Origin: JAJZEO01 sp964477345
GTDB lineage: Bacteria; Chlamydiota; Chlamydiia; Chlamydiales; 2-12-FULL-49-11
Direction of reading: 5' to 3'
Length of the DNA: 64,000 nucleotides
NCBI GenBank assembly: GCA_964477345.1
Contig: CAYZDL010000005.1
Span: 1 to 64,000, forward strand
Position numbers and translations under genes: made by a program. This document shows, in pieces, positions 9,647 through 18,577 of this stretch (the stretch's first letter is position 1; every line of letters begins with the position of its first letter). A model generated the notes under the pieces. That model ran no database searches. It saw only the letters and a program-made list of their open reading frames with translations, and was not told the origin of the DNA.

Positions 9647-11737
9647 ATGGTAAGAGACGAAAAAGACAAGTTAGACAGAGTCAGAAACATTGGAATCATG
9701 GCTCACATTGACGCGGGAAAGACCACGGTCAGTGAGCGTATCCTTTTTTATGCAGGGAAACTTCACAAAATTGGTGAAGTGCACGAAGGTGCAGCAACCA
9801 TGGACTGGATGGTTCAAGAGCAAGAGCGTGGTATTACCATTACTTCTGCCTGTACGACTGTCTACTGGAAAGATAGCAAGATCAACATCATTGATACTCC
9901 GGGCCACGTCGATTTTACCATTGAAGTAGAAAGATCGCTTCGAGTTCTTGACGGAGCTGTTGCTGTCTTCTCTGCTGTGGATGGGGTGCAACCTCAATCA
10001 GAAACTGTGTGGCGTCAAGCTGAAAGGTACAAAGTACCAAGAATTGCCTTTATCAATAAGATGGACCGTGTCGGTTCAGACTTCGAAATGTGCATAGCCA
10101 GCATGAGAGAAAAACTTGGAGCTAATGCATTTGCTGTTCAATGGCCAGTTGGCGGTGAAGGCGAGTTCATGGGCATGGTCGACCTCGTTTCGATGAAAGC
10201 CTACATCTTCAAGGATGAAACAATGGGCGCCGAGTACGAGTTAACAGACATCCCTACAGATATCAAGAGCAAATGTCAAGAAATGAGATCAAGACTCCTC
10301 GAAGAATTGGCTACTATCGACGAAGAAGATGAAGATTTCATGACGAAAGTATTAGAAGCGCCTGAAACTCTTACCGAAGACGAAATTCACGCTGTGATTA
10401 GAAAAGGGGTTTGCTCAGTTAAATTCTTTCCAGTTCTTTGTGGAACAGCTTTTAAAAACAAAGGGATTCAACCTCTTCTCGATGCAGTAGTCAGATGGAT
10501 GCCCTCTCCGATTGATAGAGGTGTCATCATTGGACACAATGAAAAGACTGATGCCATCATCAACTTACAACCTAACGATAATGAGCGTCTCGCGGCCCTT
10601 GCTTTTAAAGTCATGACCGATCCGTTCGTAGGAAGATTAACTTTCGTTCGTATCTATTCCGGAACCTTGAAGAAAGGAACGGCTATTTACAACTCGACAA
10701 AGGGAAAGAGAGAAAGGGTTTCAAGACTTCTTGAGATGCACGCAAACGAAAGAAAAGACCGCGATGAGTTCTTCACAGGGGATATTTTTGCTGTCATCGG
10801 ACTTAAGAGTTCCACTACTGGGGATACTCTATGTTTAGAAGATGATGCCGTTATCCTTGAAAAGATGGAATTCCCTGAGCCAGTGATTTCAATGGCGATC
10901 GAACCTAAATCGAAACAAGATCGTGAAAAATTATCTGTCGCTCTCAGTTCACTTTCTGAGGAAGATCCAACTTTCCGTGTTTCATCAAACGAAGAAACAG
11001 GACAGACGATCATCTCCGGAATGGGAGAGCTTCACCTAGACGTTCTACGCGATCGAATGATCCGTGAGTTCAAAGTTGAAGCCAATGTGGGAGCCCCTGA
11101 AGTTTCGTATCGTGAAACGATTACAAAACCAGGAAAACACGAAGAAAAGTACATTAAGCAATCAGGTGGACGTGGTCAGTACGCTCACGTAGTGATCGAG
11201 ATCGAACCTAATGAGACTGGAAAAGGCAACGAAGTTGTCAGCAAGGTCGTAGGTGGAGTGATCCCGAAAGAGTACATCAACCCATGTATCAAGGGCATTA
11301 TCGAAGGCCTTGAATCGGGTGTGTTGGCGGGCTATCCACTAGTTGACGTCAAAGTGGCCATCGTATTTGGTTCTTATCACGACGTTGACTCGAGTGAAAT
11401 GGCCTTTAAGATCTGCTCATCTATGGCTATCCGTGCCGCAGCAAAGGCTTGCGCTCCGATCATTCTAGAGCCGATCATGAAGGTCGATGTTAGGACACCT
11501 GAGGCAAATATGGGAGACATCATCGGCGACTTGAATAGACGTCGAGGACAGATCCAAAGTCAGGAATCAAAAGGGACAACAATTGAGATCAATTCTAAGG
11601 TTCCCTTGGCTGAAATGTTTGGCTATTCAACCGATATCCGTTCTATCTCTTCTGGACGAGCCGACTTCACCATGGAGCCAAGCCATTTCGAGCCTGTACC
11701 CAAAGTAATTCAAGAAAAAATAGCGAAAAAATCGTAA
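9647..11737 (+). CDS. fusA: Translation elongation factor G
   Basis: 696 residues, complete. G domain motifs are visible: AHIDAGKTT (G1), GITITSACTT (G2 region), DTPGHVDF (G3), NKMD (G4). Domains II-V follow, with the domain IV stretch SGGRGQYAHV and the C-terminal GRADFTMEPSHFEPVP. It drives ribosome translocation and, with RRF, recycling. Start is MVRDEKDKLDRVRN with AGAGAAAA just upstream. Located between rpsG and rpsJ as in other chlamydiae. Confidence 0.98.
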   Translation: MVRDEKDKLDRVRNIGIMAHIDAGKTTVSERILFYAGKLHKIGEVHEGAATMDWMVQEQERGITITSACTTVYWKDSKINIIDTPGHVDFTIEVERSLRVLDGAVAVFSAVDGVQPQSETVWRQAERYKVPRIAFINKMDRVGSDFEMCIASMREKLGANAFAVQWPVGGEGEFMGMVDLVSMKAYIFKDETMGAEYELTDIPTDIKSKCQEMRSRLLEELATIDEEDEDFMTKVLEAPETLTEDEIHAVIRKGVCSVKFFPVLCGTAFKNKGIQPLLDAVVRWMPSPIDRGVIIGHNEKTDAIINLQPNDNERLAALAFKVMTDPFVGRLTFVRIYSGTLKKGTAIYNSTKGKRERVSRLLEMHANERKDRDEFFTGDIFAVIGLKSSTTGDTLCLEDDAVILEKMEFPEPVISMAIEPKSKQDREKLSVALSSLSEEDPTFRVSSNEETGQTIISGMGELHLDVLRDRMIREFKVEANVGAPEVSYRETITKPGKHEEKYIKQSGGRGQYAHVVIEIEPNETGKGNEVVSKVVGGVIPKEYINPCIKGIIEGLESGVLAGYPLVDVKVAIVFGSYHDVDSSEMAFKICSSMAIRAAAKACAPIILEPIMKVDVRTPEANMGDIIGDLNRRRGQIQSQESKGTTIEINSKVPLAEMFGYSTDIRSISSGRADFTMEPSHFEPVPKVIQEKIAKKS

Positions 11738-11763
11738 GAGTAGAGAGGAGCACCAAAAAGATT

Positions 11764-12081
11764 ATGGCAACGACAAAAAAGCAAAAGATCCGAATTAGAC
11801 TCAAGGGATATGATCATCGCGTAGTCGACAAGGCCTCTAAGGACATCGTTGAAACAGCCCAGAGGACTGGCGCTAGAGTTGTAGGTCCAATTCCGCTGCC
11901 AACACGCATCGAAAGATTCACTGTCCTTCGCTCTCCCCACATCGATAAGGAAGCTCGTGAACAATTTGAAATGAAGACCCATAAACGATTACTCGAAATC
12001 CAAAATCCGACAGGAAATACCATCGACAAGCTGAAGAGTTTTAACCTCCCCTCAGGTGTTCATATCACCATTTCCACTTAA
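11764..12081 (+). CDS. rpsJ: 30S ribosomal protein S10
   Basis: 105 residues, full length for S10, with the conserved stretch VGPIPLPTRIERFTVLRSPH and the C-terminal LPSGVHITIST. It follows fusA after 26 bp. In most bacteria rpsJ heads the S10 operon. The chlamydial arrangement attaches it to the str operon, and this window shows the same. Confidence 0.97.
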   Translation: MATTKKQKIRIRLKGYDHRVVDKASKDIVETAQRTGARVVGPIPLPTRIERFTVLRSPHIDKEAREQFEMKTHKRLLEIQNPTGNTIDKLKSFNLPSGVHITIST

Positions 12082-12109
12082 GAAAGATTATTAATTTAGG
12101 AGAGATGAG

Positions 12110-12253
12110 ATGTTGCTAGATAGTACTGATGATCCTTATGACGATGATGAAGATTTTGATGATGAGGATCTAGATGATGATGACTTTGAAGATGACGATG
12201 ACGATGACGATGAAGCCTTATTCGATGACGATGACGATGACGAAGATGAGTAG
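12110..12253 (+). CDS. Very acidic 47-residue microprotein at the end of the str operon
   Basis: ATG at 12110 with GGAGAG 6-8 bp upstream opens a 47-codon frame closed by TAG. I count 28 Asp and 6 Glu, and no Lys or Arg; hydrophobic residues are few (Leu, Phe, Tyr) and spaced among GAT/GAC runs. It begins 28 bp after rpsJ and is followed directly by an intrinsic terminator, so it is the last cistron of the ribosomal operon. I do not recognise a family. A nucleic-acid mimic or a partner of basic ribosomal proteins would fit the composition, but that is inference. Confidence 0.65.
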   Translation: MLLDSTDDPYDDDEDFDDEDLDDDDFEDDDDDDDEALFDDDDDDEDE

Positions 12254-12274
12254 TCGTTAATCTAACAAGATTTG

Positions 12275-12308
12275 AAAGAGATCACATATTCATGTGATCT
12301 CTTTTTTT
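12275..12308 (+). terminator. Intrinsic terminator of the rpsL operon
   Basis: A perfect 13-bp stem (AAAGAGATCACAT with its complement), 4-nt loop ATTC, followed by a T run. Lies right after the acidic microprotein. Confidence 0.9.
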
Positions 12309-12327
12309 GTCCTTATGCATTTATTTT

Positions 12328-12666
12328 CTAGAGCTCATTCATTGGTTCGTAGCCAGGTTGATTTTTAACCGACATTTGCTTTGAAACCACCTTACCATCC
12401 TTTATATAGAAGTAGTAACGCCTGGCCTCGACGACTCTCATCTCGGCACTGCCCATACTGAATCTTTCTATATATTCATAAACTACGATTCCGTTGTCCT
12501 TATAATAGGTGTTGAAAGGAGGCCCGTAGGTTTTGACTAGGAGTTCCTCTGACATCCCCACATGCGTTTCTTGAAATGTATCAAGGGTCATAGTTGGTTT
12601 TTGCTGCCTTGCACATCCTAGGAAGGTTACGGCGATATAAATGGTGAGTAAGGTTAATTTTTTCAC
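12328..12666 (-). CDS. Small lipoprotein, BamE/SmpA-like
   Basis: 112 residues starting at a GTG (12666) with GCGAGGAAA upstream. The signal peptide ends in a lipobox (FLGCAR), so the mature protein is lipidated at Cys. The remainder has the layout of the small BamE/SmpA/OmlA fold: THVGMSEELLVKTYGPP, then a short strand pair with YEYIERF and RYYFYIKDGKVV. An in-frame extension to 12810 lies within rodA and lacks a signal. It follows rodA after 14 bp. A role in outer-membrane assembly is only suggested by the fold-like pattern. Confidence 0.6.
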   Translation of the reverse strand: MKKLTLLTIYIAVTFLGCARQQKPTMTLDTFQETHVGMSEELLVKTYGPPFNTYYKDNGIVVYEYIERFSMGSAEMRVVEARRYYFYIKDGKVVSKQMSVKNQPGYEPMNEL

Positions 12667-12680
12667 GGCTTTTCCTCGCT

Positions 12681-13820
12681 TTAAGAAAATGTAAAACGTC
12701 TTGCATAAATACTTTGTAATAACCCGAGAGCTGTCATTGTCGACATCACTGACGAGCCACCATAACTGACGATAATTAGGGGGACCCCTGTAATGGGGAG
12801 AAGCCCGCACATCATTCCCATATTGATAATGACGTGCATCGCAAGATATACGGCAATCCCCGCAGAGAGGAGTTTCCCAAAATGATCATTTGCTACGGTC
12901 GATACTTGAAAACTAAAATAGATTAATCCAAAAAAAAGGGTGATCAAAAGATAGGCACCGATTAATCCAAATTCTTCGGTAAATGCGGGAAAGACCGAAT
13001 CTGTGTACCCATAAGGTAGCCAATGGTGTCCGGTGAATTCACTTTTGCAAAATCCTGTTCCTGTAATTTGCCCGAGGGCAATGGCTGTTTGCCCTGCTTT
13101 TTGGTGATAGGTATTGGGATTGAGTCTTTCAAATTGATACTCCTTCATAAAGGTAGTAAAAAAGGGGCGGAGCTCTTCATGCGAAAAAAGACCGAGAAAA
13201 ATCATTAGAACAAACCCAAAGAGTGCCAAGGCAACAACTGAAAGCATCCGGACGATTTGTCTTTTGATCCCCCCGAAGTAAAAAATGACGAGGGCCATGG
13301 GACACAAGATCAGTGCCGTTCCAAGATCGGGCTGCTTTAAAATGAGGATAAAGGGGATGAATACGATGGTGCTTGCCATAAAGAAGGTGGGGATTCTGGC
13401 CGACAACTCCCCTTTTTTTTCCAAAAACCAACTCAAAGCAACGACGACGATCAATTTGGCAAATTCTGAGGGTTGAATATCAAAAGGGAGGAAAGGAAGC
13501 CTGTACCAACGTCTCACATTGTGGATCGGAGTGGTAAAGTAGAGTCCAAGTAAAAGGATCACAATCCCAAGATAGAGAAACCAGGTCCATTCACGAAGCT
13601 TCCGATAATCAAACCCGACAAGAAACAGATAGGCAATCCATCCTAAGAGAAACGCTTTTGCTTGGTTCTTTACTAACGACGACAAAACGATCTTCTCACC
13701 CCCTATCAAGCTTGATGGGGATGTGGTTGCTGTGATGACTAAAAGCGAAATGCACATCAAAATTGTCACAATAGCAACAATTCGATAGTCCATTCTCTTA
13801 ATATAAGTTGGATCCCACAT
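12681..13820 (-). CDS. rodA: Rod-shape determining glycosyltransferase RodA (SEDS family)
   Basis: 379 residues, ten or so membrane segments, of the RodA/FtsW/SpoVE family that polymerises lipid II. Family hallmarks are present: FDIQPSEFAKL, LKQPDLGTALIL, YQFERLNPNTYHQKAGQTAIALGQITGTG, FPAFTEEFGLIGA and the C-terminal TGVPLIIVSYGGSSVM. In Chlamydiae it acts in septal peptidoglycan synthesis in the absence of FtsZ. Divergent from birA with only 36 bp between start codons. The synteny rodA-birA equals CT726-CT725. Confidence 0.95.
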   Translation of the reverse strand: MWDPTYIKRMDYRIVAIVTILMCISLLVITATTSPSSLIGGEKIVLSSLVKNQAKAFLLGWIAYLFLVGFDYRKLREWTWFLYLGIVILLLGLYFTTPIHNVRRWYRLPFLPFDIQPSEFAKLIVVVALSWFLEKKGELSARIPTFFMASTIVFIPFILILKQPDLGTALILCPMALVIFYFGGIKRQIVRMLSVVALALFGFVLMIFLGLFSHEELRPFFTTFMKEYQFERLNPNTYHQKAGQTAIALGQITGTGFCKSEFTGHHWLPYGYTDSVFPAFTEEFGLIGAYLLITLFFGLIYFSFQVSTVANDHFGKLLSAGIAVYLAMHVIINMGMMCGLLPITGVPLIIVSYGGSSVMSTMTALGLLQSIYARRFTFS

Positions 13821-13856
13821 GGAACTTTATTCTAGTTTCACTGTATTATAAATGCA

Positions 13857-14561
13857 ATGAGGTTTCAAAGACGACATTTTACGAAAATAGCTTCAACCCA
13901 CAAGTGGGCTCTTAGTCAACAATTGACAGAGCCGCTGATGATCACTTCCGATCTACAAACAGATTCGGTGGGTAGGCGTCCTGGGACAAGTTGGCTCTCT
14001 CCTCCAGGGATGGCTTTACTTGCAACTTTTGCTCTTCCCCGCTACACATCATCGTCTCCACAAAACTTAGCGCAGCTACTCTCTTCATCTCTCATGACTC
14101 TTTTACATACATTTTCGATCTTTCCCCTTTTTAAGTGGCCCAATGACCTTCTCCTCTCGTCAAAGAAGCTCGCTGGGACGATGGCTGATATCGGAGATGA
14201 TCTCACTGTCATCAGCTGTGGAATGAATATAAACACCACCAAAGAAGATCTTGCAAAAATCGATATCTCGGCCACATCTCTCTTTGCAGAAACAGCGCAT
14301 CATTTTGAGATCGAAACAATGGCCGATCTCTTGAACAAACAATTTAGCACCGATCTTTCCCTATTTGAAGAGAAGGGCTTTGCCCCTTTTTGTGATATGA
14401 TCAATCAACATCTAGCCTACAAAGATCAACAAGTGACTCTCGAAGGGCCGCAAAAGGCCCTGGGGATCGTCAAGGAGATTCAGGCCGATGGTCGTCTAGT
14501 CCTCGAGGTAGGCGAAGTTCGCTATCTGATCTCGAGCGGTTCACTCCACACCAACTACTAA
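13857..14561 (+). CDS. birA: Biotin--protein ligase
   Basis: 234 residues, the short class without an N-terminal DNA-binding domain, so it should ligate biotin to the acetyl-CoA carboxylase carrier protein without repressing transcription. Catalytic features: the GRRPGTSW loop in place of the GRGRRGR signature, KWPNDLLLSSKKLAGTM, and a C-terminal SH3-like cap. The biotin-loop variant is unusual, but the chlamydial enzymes are divergent here and the KWPND motif is intact. It is transcribed alone, opposite to rodA and convergent with nifU. Confidence 0.88.
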   Translation: MRFQRRHFTKIASTHKWALSQQLTEPLMITSDLQTDSVGRRPGTSWLSPPGMALLATFALPRYTSSSPQNLAQLLSSSLMTLLHTFSIFPLFKWPNDLLLSSKKLAGTMADIGDDLTVISCGMNINTTKEDLAKIDISATSLFAETAHHFEIETMADLLNKQFSTDLSLFEEKGFAPFCDMINQHLAYKDQQVTLEGPQKALGIVKEIQADGRLVLEVGEVRYLISSGSLHTNY

Positions 14562-14563
14562 CT

Positions 14564-15313
14564 TTATAGCTCAGGAATTACCGTGATTTCGGGGTGAACT
14601 TTTTTGCGCAGGACTTGTTGGATGGCTGTTAGAGTTGAACCTGTCGCTGCATAACACGATGTGCAAGATCCGGAGTATTGGATAATCACCTGAATGTCGC
14701 CTCTCAGGTCGATGACTTTCACGCCACCCTCGTCGAGTTCAATGTAGGGTTGAATATCTACTTCGATCACACTCTGAATAATTCCGAGCTTTTGCTCTTT
14801 CGTCAAAGAGGCCCAATCAGGATACTCGCCCGCCTCTAGCTCAACAAATTTAACCGGCGTAACAACGTAGCCATCAGGGAGTTGGATATCTCCACACCCT
14901 TCAAGAGCCTTATCTAAAACTTCCAAAACAAAATTGATGTGGGGATAAGCTTCTAGAGGAAAAGCCGATTTTTTGGTGGTTGACTGAACATGTTTGTCAA
15001 TCAATTCAGCCGAGATTCGTTTTGCTTGGTCATAATTTTTTCTAAGAACCAATTCACATAGCACCTCAAGGGCTCCAATCAAAGAGCTTGGGCCAAAAGC
15101 TTGATACTTGGCATCGATGATCTCTCCGTCTTCTTCACTGACAATAAGATACAATTTGCATTGCTCACCCTCTTTTCGCGTCCCACCAACGGCTGTGACA
15201 AGTCGCATCCCTTCACGCGCTTGATCAATCACCCCTGATGATCTAGCGGCTAAAATTCTAACGGTAAGTTTTTGGCTGTAATGAGCCCAGGGAAACAGTC
15301 TTACATGTGTCAT
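14564..15313 (-). CDS. nifU: NifU-like protein with degenerate IscU domain
   Basis: 249 residues. The N-terminal half aligns with IscU, but the cluster-binding cysteines are replaced: FGPSS stands where FGCGS is expected, and the first cysteine position reads as Glu before QCKLYL. The C-terminal NifU domain keeps its CxxC (SGSCTSCYAATGSTL), which can carry a labile [4Fe-4S] cluster. It overlaps nifS by the ATGA junction. Order nifU-nifS-gpmA-rluB matches CT720-CT723. A carrier role is likelier than a full scaffold role; this is inference. Confidence 0.78.
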   Translation of the reverse strand: MTHVRLFPWAHYSQKLTVRILAARSSGVIDQAREGMRLVTAVGGTRKEGEQCKLYLIVSEEDGEIIDAKYQAFGPSSLIGALEVLCELVLRKNYDQAKRISAELIDKHVQSTTKKSAFPLEAYPHINFVLEVLDKALEGCGDIQLPDGYVVTPVKFVELEAGEYPDWASLTKEQKLGIIQSVIEVDIQPYIELDEGGVKVIDLRGDIQVIIQYSGSCTSCYAATGSTLTAIQQVLRKKVHPEITVIPEL

Positions 15314-16425
15314 ACGAAAACCCCACTCTTGAGTTTGAGCTTCTCACAAATCTTCACGATTTTCTCTAATGCCTCATCAATCTCTTCTTCGCTCGTCTGG
15401 TACGATAAGGCGATACTAATAGCGCTTTTTGCAAGCTCTTCCTCAACTCCACCTGCAATCAAGACATGCTCTAACTTTTGCCGTTGTCCTCCTCCAAAAG
15501 TGGCCAAGATCCCTTCATGCGTCAAGTGAAACAATAGAAGCTCGGCATGAATGCCTTTGATTGCAAAGCACGAAACATTCGGAACACGATTGGCTCCCTT
15601 AGCAAAAAAATGGACCCCTTCAACCCTTCTTTCTAGCTGATTTTCAAACTTAGCTCGTAAATGAGCTGTTTCCATACTCATCGAATCGATCAAGTCAAGC
15701 ACTTCACAAGCAGCCTCACCCATCGCAACAAGTCCTGCAGGATGAGCTCCTTCAAAAATGGCCAGCCTGGCACCTAATGGATAAGAAATGACTGGTGGCT
15801 TGCGCCCTTTTTTTACAAAGAGTCCGGCACATCCTTTGGGTGCATGGAAAAGTTCTCCTGAAAACGAGAGGTAGTCGATCGGTAAATCTTTAAATCGGAA
15901 AAAGAGTTTAGCGAAAATTTCAGAGGCTTGAACGTAAGTAGCAATCCCCTGGTCTTTGCAATATTCGGTGATTTCCCAAATAGGACGAATTGTCCCGATC
16001 AGTCCATCGACCCACGAAAGGGCAATAAGTGCCGTGCGAGGGGTGATTTGCTTTTTGACAGCTTCAAGTGTCACTTGTCCATCTTTATCGACATCGATCA
16101 GTGAGAAAGTACACCCAATTTCTTTTAGTCGATCGAGCATCCTTAAAATCGATGCCTTCTCACTCCTTGGAGCAATCAGATGATTTTTCCCAGTCTGGTA
16201 CATTTCATCGACAAGGAGGCTGAAGAAAATCTGCGAACTCAGCTCAGCTTCACTTTGTCCAAAGAAAAAGCGATCGGCTGGATCGGCTCCTACAAGTTCG
16301 TAAAGAGCATCGATGCTCGTTTCAAGAGCAAGGGTCAACGGCCCACTCTTTTGATAAGGGGCAGTAATATCATACACCGCTTCTTTTTGCCCNNNNNNNN
16401 NNNTATCTAGATAGATTTCTGCCAC
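15310..16425 (-). CDS. NifS/IscS-like protein lacking catalytic residues
   Basis: About 371 residues with the fold-type I aminotransferase pattern of cysteine desulfurases, but the SGHK motif holding the PLP lysine reads SGELFHAPKG (Glu191-Leu192 in place of His-Lys). The C-terminal cysteine loop reads ATFGGGQRQ with no Cys. The start is GTG at 16425 with GGAGAGGGG upstream, overlapping the gpmA end by 19 bp. Eleven Ns at 16393-16403 hide residues 8-11 only, so they do not explain the missing residues. It probably cannot make persulfide and may act as a structural partner of NifU. A functional SufS is encoded at 44.6-45.8 kb. Confidence 0.75.
   Translation of the reverse strand: MAEIYLDXXXXGQKEAVYDITAPYQKSGPLTLALETSIDALYELVGADPADRFFFGQSEAELSSQIFFSLLVDEMYQTGKNHLIAPRSEKASILRMLDRLKEIGCTFSLIDVDKDGQVTLEAVKKQITPRTALIALSWVDGLIGTIRPIWEITEYCKDQGIATYVQASEIFAKLFFRFKDLPIDYLSFSGELFHAPKGCAGLFVKKGRKPPVISYPLGARLAIFEGAHPAGLVAMGEAACEVLDLIDSMSMETAHLRAKFENQLERRVEGVHFFAKGANRVPNVSCFAIKGIHAELLLFHLTHEGILATFGGGQRQKLEHVLIAGGVEEELAKSAISIALSYQTSEEEIDEALEKIVKICEKLKLKSGVFV
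16393..16403. other. Assembly gap (11 Ns)
   Basis: Run of 11 undetermined bases near the 5' end of the nifS-like gene. The frame on both sides is consistent with a gap near this length. Confidence 0.99.
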
Positions 16426-17072
16426 ATCCCCTCTCCGTAGTTATAAACAATTGGAACTCCTGTCGCCACCTCAACCGAGGCGATTTCCTCATCCGAAATG
16501 TTCTCGATCTCTTTTAAAATTCCTCTGATGCTATTTCCATGGGCCGAAATTAACACGTTTTTTCCAGCGATCAAAAGAGGCATCACCTCATTCTCAAAAC
16601 AGGGAGTCATTCGCTCAATCGTATCTTTTAAACTTTCTCCATTAGGAGGCTTGACCGCATACGAGCGTCTGTATAGACGAAATTGCTCTTCTCCAACTTT
16701 TTCTTTCACTTCATCTTTGTTTAGGCCCTGAAAATCTCCATAAGCGCGCTCATTCAATGCTTCTCGTACATAAACAGGAATCACATCCTTCATCTTGGGG
16801 ACTTTATACCAATCGTTTTGATCGCCTTCTTCATGAACAACAATCGGGCAGCACGCTTTACGGCTCTTTGATAAAGCCAAGAGTGCCGTCATACTTGCAC
16901 GCAACAATTTAGAAGTAAAGACAGCATCAAAATTGATCTCTTTAATCTTCTCTCCTGCAACAAAAGCCTCATGAATCCCTTCAGGACAAAGGGGGACATC
17001 GACCCACCCTGTAAAAATATTTTGTTGATTCCACCTTGATAACCCATGGCGGAGCAAAACGATTTTTGCCAT
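16407..17072 (-). CDS. gpmA: 2,3-bisphosphoglycerate-dependent phosphoglycerate mutase
   Basis: 221 residues. Catalytic RHG (LLRHGLSRWN), the FTGWVDVPL loop, SKLLRA, NERAYGDFQG and the second histidine in SAHGNSIRG are all present. It interconverts 3- and 2-phosphoglycerate in glycolysis. The ATG at 17072 with AGAGGAAAG upstream was chosen; the in-frame ATG at 17114 adds 14 residues with no family match. Divergent from rluB. Co-directional and overlapping with the nifS-like gene. Confidence 0.95.
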   Translation of the reverse strand: MAKIVLLRHGLSRWNQQNIFTGWVDVPLCPEGIHEAFVAGEKIKEINFDAVFTSKLLRASMTALLALSKSRKACCPIVVHEEGDQNDWYKVPKMKDVIPVYVREALNERAYGDFQGLNKDEVKEKVGEEQFRLYRRSYAVKPPNGESLKDTIERMTPCFENEVMPLLIAGKNVLISAHGNSIRGILKEIENISDEEIASVEVATGVPIVYNYGEGMWQKSI

Positions 17073-17121
17073 TTTCTTTCCTCTAAAGTGTAAAGTGTGT
17101 ATAGTATCATACACTAGGATT

Positions 17122-17841
17122 ATGGCTCAAAAAAGATTAAACAAAATCCTCGCTCACGCAGGACTCTCCTCAAGAAGGGGTGCAGATAAGCTCATTGAAG
17201 AAGGGGCTGTCAAGGTCAACGGAAAAGTTGTCAGAGAACTTGGCATGCAATGCGATCCTAATGTCGACATAATCACCCTCCACAATCAAAAGATCAAAGG
17301 GCCTGAGAAAAAAATCGCCCTAATCGTCAATAAACCAAGAGGCTATGTTTGTTCAAATAAGCGTTTGAACAATGAAAAGCTCGCTATTGATCTTGTTTCT
17401 AATTTTAAAGAAAGAATGTACACCGTCGGACGACTTGATCGAGACACCACAGGACTTCTCATCATCACCAATGACGGTGAGCTCGCCAAAAAGGTGAGCC
17501 ATCCATCCTCTAATCTTGTAAAAAAATACCTTGTCAAGGTCCATGCTGAAGTTACCGACGAACATCTGAAGATCATTGCGAAAGGCACGATGATTGAAGG
17601 TAAGTGGATACGTCCGGCTTCAGTAAAAAAGCTTCGACGAGGAACTCTGACGATTGGTGTGAAAGAGGGAAAGAAGCACGAAGTGCGTCTCATGGTCGAA
17701 GCGGCCAATCTCGAAATCATTTCTCTTTCACGGATTGCTATTGGCAATCTTCACCTGGGTCCACTCCCACTAGGGGGCTTTCGTAACCTCAACGACCGCG
17801 ATCTCGTCTCCCTTTTCAGCAACGAAAAAGAGTCCCATTAA
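17122..17841 (+). CDS. rluB: 23S rRNA/RsuA-type pseudouridine synthase
   Basis: 239 residues: N-terminal S4 RNA-binding domain (RLNKILAHAGLSSRRGADKL) and the RsuA/RluB/E/F catalytic domain with GRLDRDTTGLLIITNDG, where the first Asp of the LDRDTTGL box is catalytic. ATG 17122 is used; the upstream in-frame start at 17095 falls in the divergent promoter region. The RluB assignment (a single 23S site) rests on size and chlamydial synteny with CT723; RsuA or RluE are alternatives. Confidence 0.85.
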   Translation: MAQKRLNKILAHAGLSSRRGADKLIEEGAVKVNGKVVRELGMQCDPNVDIITLHNQKIKGPEKKIALIVNKPRGYVCSNKRLNNEKLAIDLVSNFKERMYTVGRLDRDTTGLLIITNDGELAKKVSHPSSNLVKKYLVKVHAEVTDEHLKIIAKGTMIEGKWIRPASVKKLRRGTLTIGVKEGKKHEVRLMVEAANLEIISLSRIAIGNLHLGPLPLGGFRNLNDRDLVSLFSNEKESH

Positions 17842-17915
17842 TCTGATCCTTCCATTTTTCTATCTATGCTATTTTTCGACTAGCAAAATATCGATCGATT
17901 TGTGATGATAAAGGC

Positions 17916-18577
17916 ATGAATTACTTTGCAAAATTGCTTCTCGTAAAGACCCCTTTCGACTTGTTGCAACTGCATATGGAGAAGGTCGTTGCTTGTTTAG
18001 CAAAGCTTACAGAGATCTTCACACAGCTCCTTGAGGGAGGTGATGAAGCCCACCTTGAGAAGATCAATCAACTCGCCATAGAAGTATCGGAGTTTGAACA
18101 CGAGGCCGATCTAGTCAAAAATGACATCCGAAAATCCCTTACGAAAAGCTTTTTATTTCCTGTTGATCGAAAGAACTTCTTGGAGATCCTGACTCTACAG
18201 GATGATATTGCTGATGTCGCTGAAGAAATTGCCAATCTTCTTATGATCAAGCCCCTCATCATCCCCATTGAAATCAAAGAATTGTTAAAAGCGTACATCG
18301 AAAAAAACATGGATGCTGCGAACGATATTAAAAAAATCGTCCTGTCCTTTGATCAGCTACTGGAAGCCTCTTTTGGAGGGCCAATTGCCGTCAAGGTCAA
18401 GGAAAAAGTCGATATTCTTGCCTATAAGGAACACGAATCGAACTTAGAATGGGAGAAACTTTCGATCCCCCCTCCTTCATTCTATTGACTCGCCTTGTTG
18501 AAGATATTGGCCGTATTGCACACTATGCCGAAAAAGTCGCTTTGCGAATTGAGATGATACTGGACATAAAGACTTAA
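17916..18577 (+). pseudogene. DUF47/PhoU-like phosphate regulator with an apparent one-base frameshift
   Basis: The protein follows the DUF47 (TIGR00153, PhoU-like) pattern that accompanies Pit carriers. The first frame stops after 190 residues, but moving to the next frame at the CTTT run at 18459-18462 continues as SFILLTRLVEDIGRIAHYAE, the normal DUF47 C-terminus. One extra T would restore Lys-Leu-Phe-Asp and give about 220 residues. The restored stop (TAA 18575-18577) overlaps the pit start ATG, as expected for a coupled operon. Sequencing or assembly error is at least as likely as real inactivation. Confidence 0.75.
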
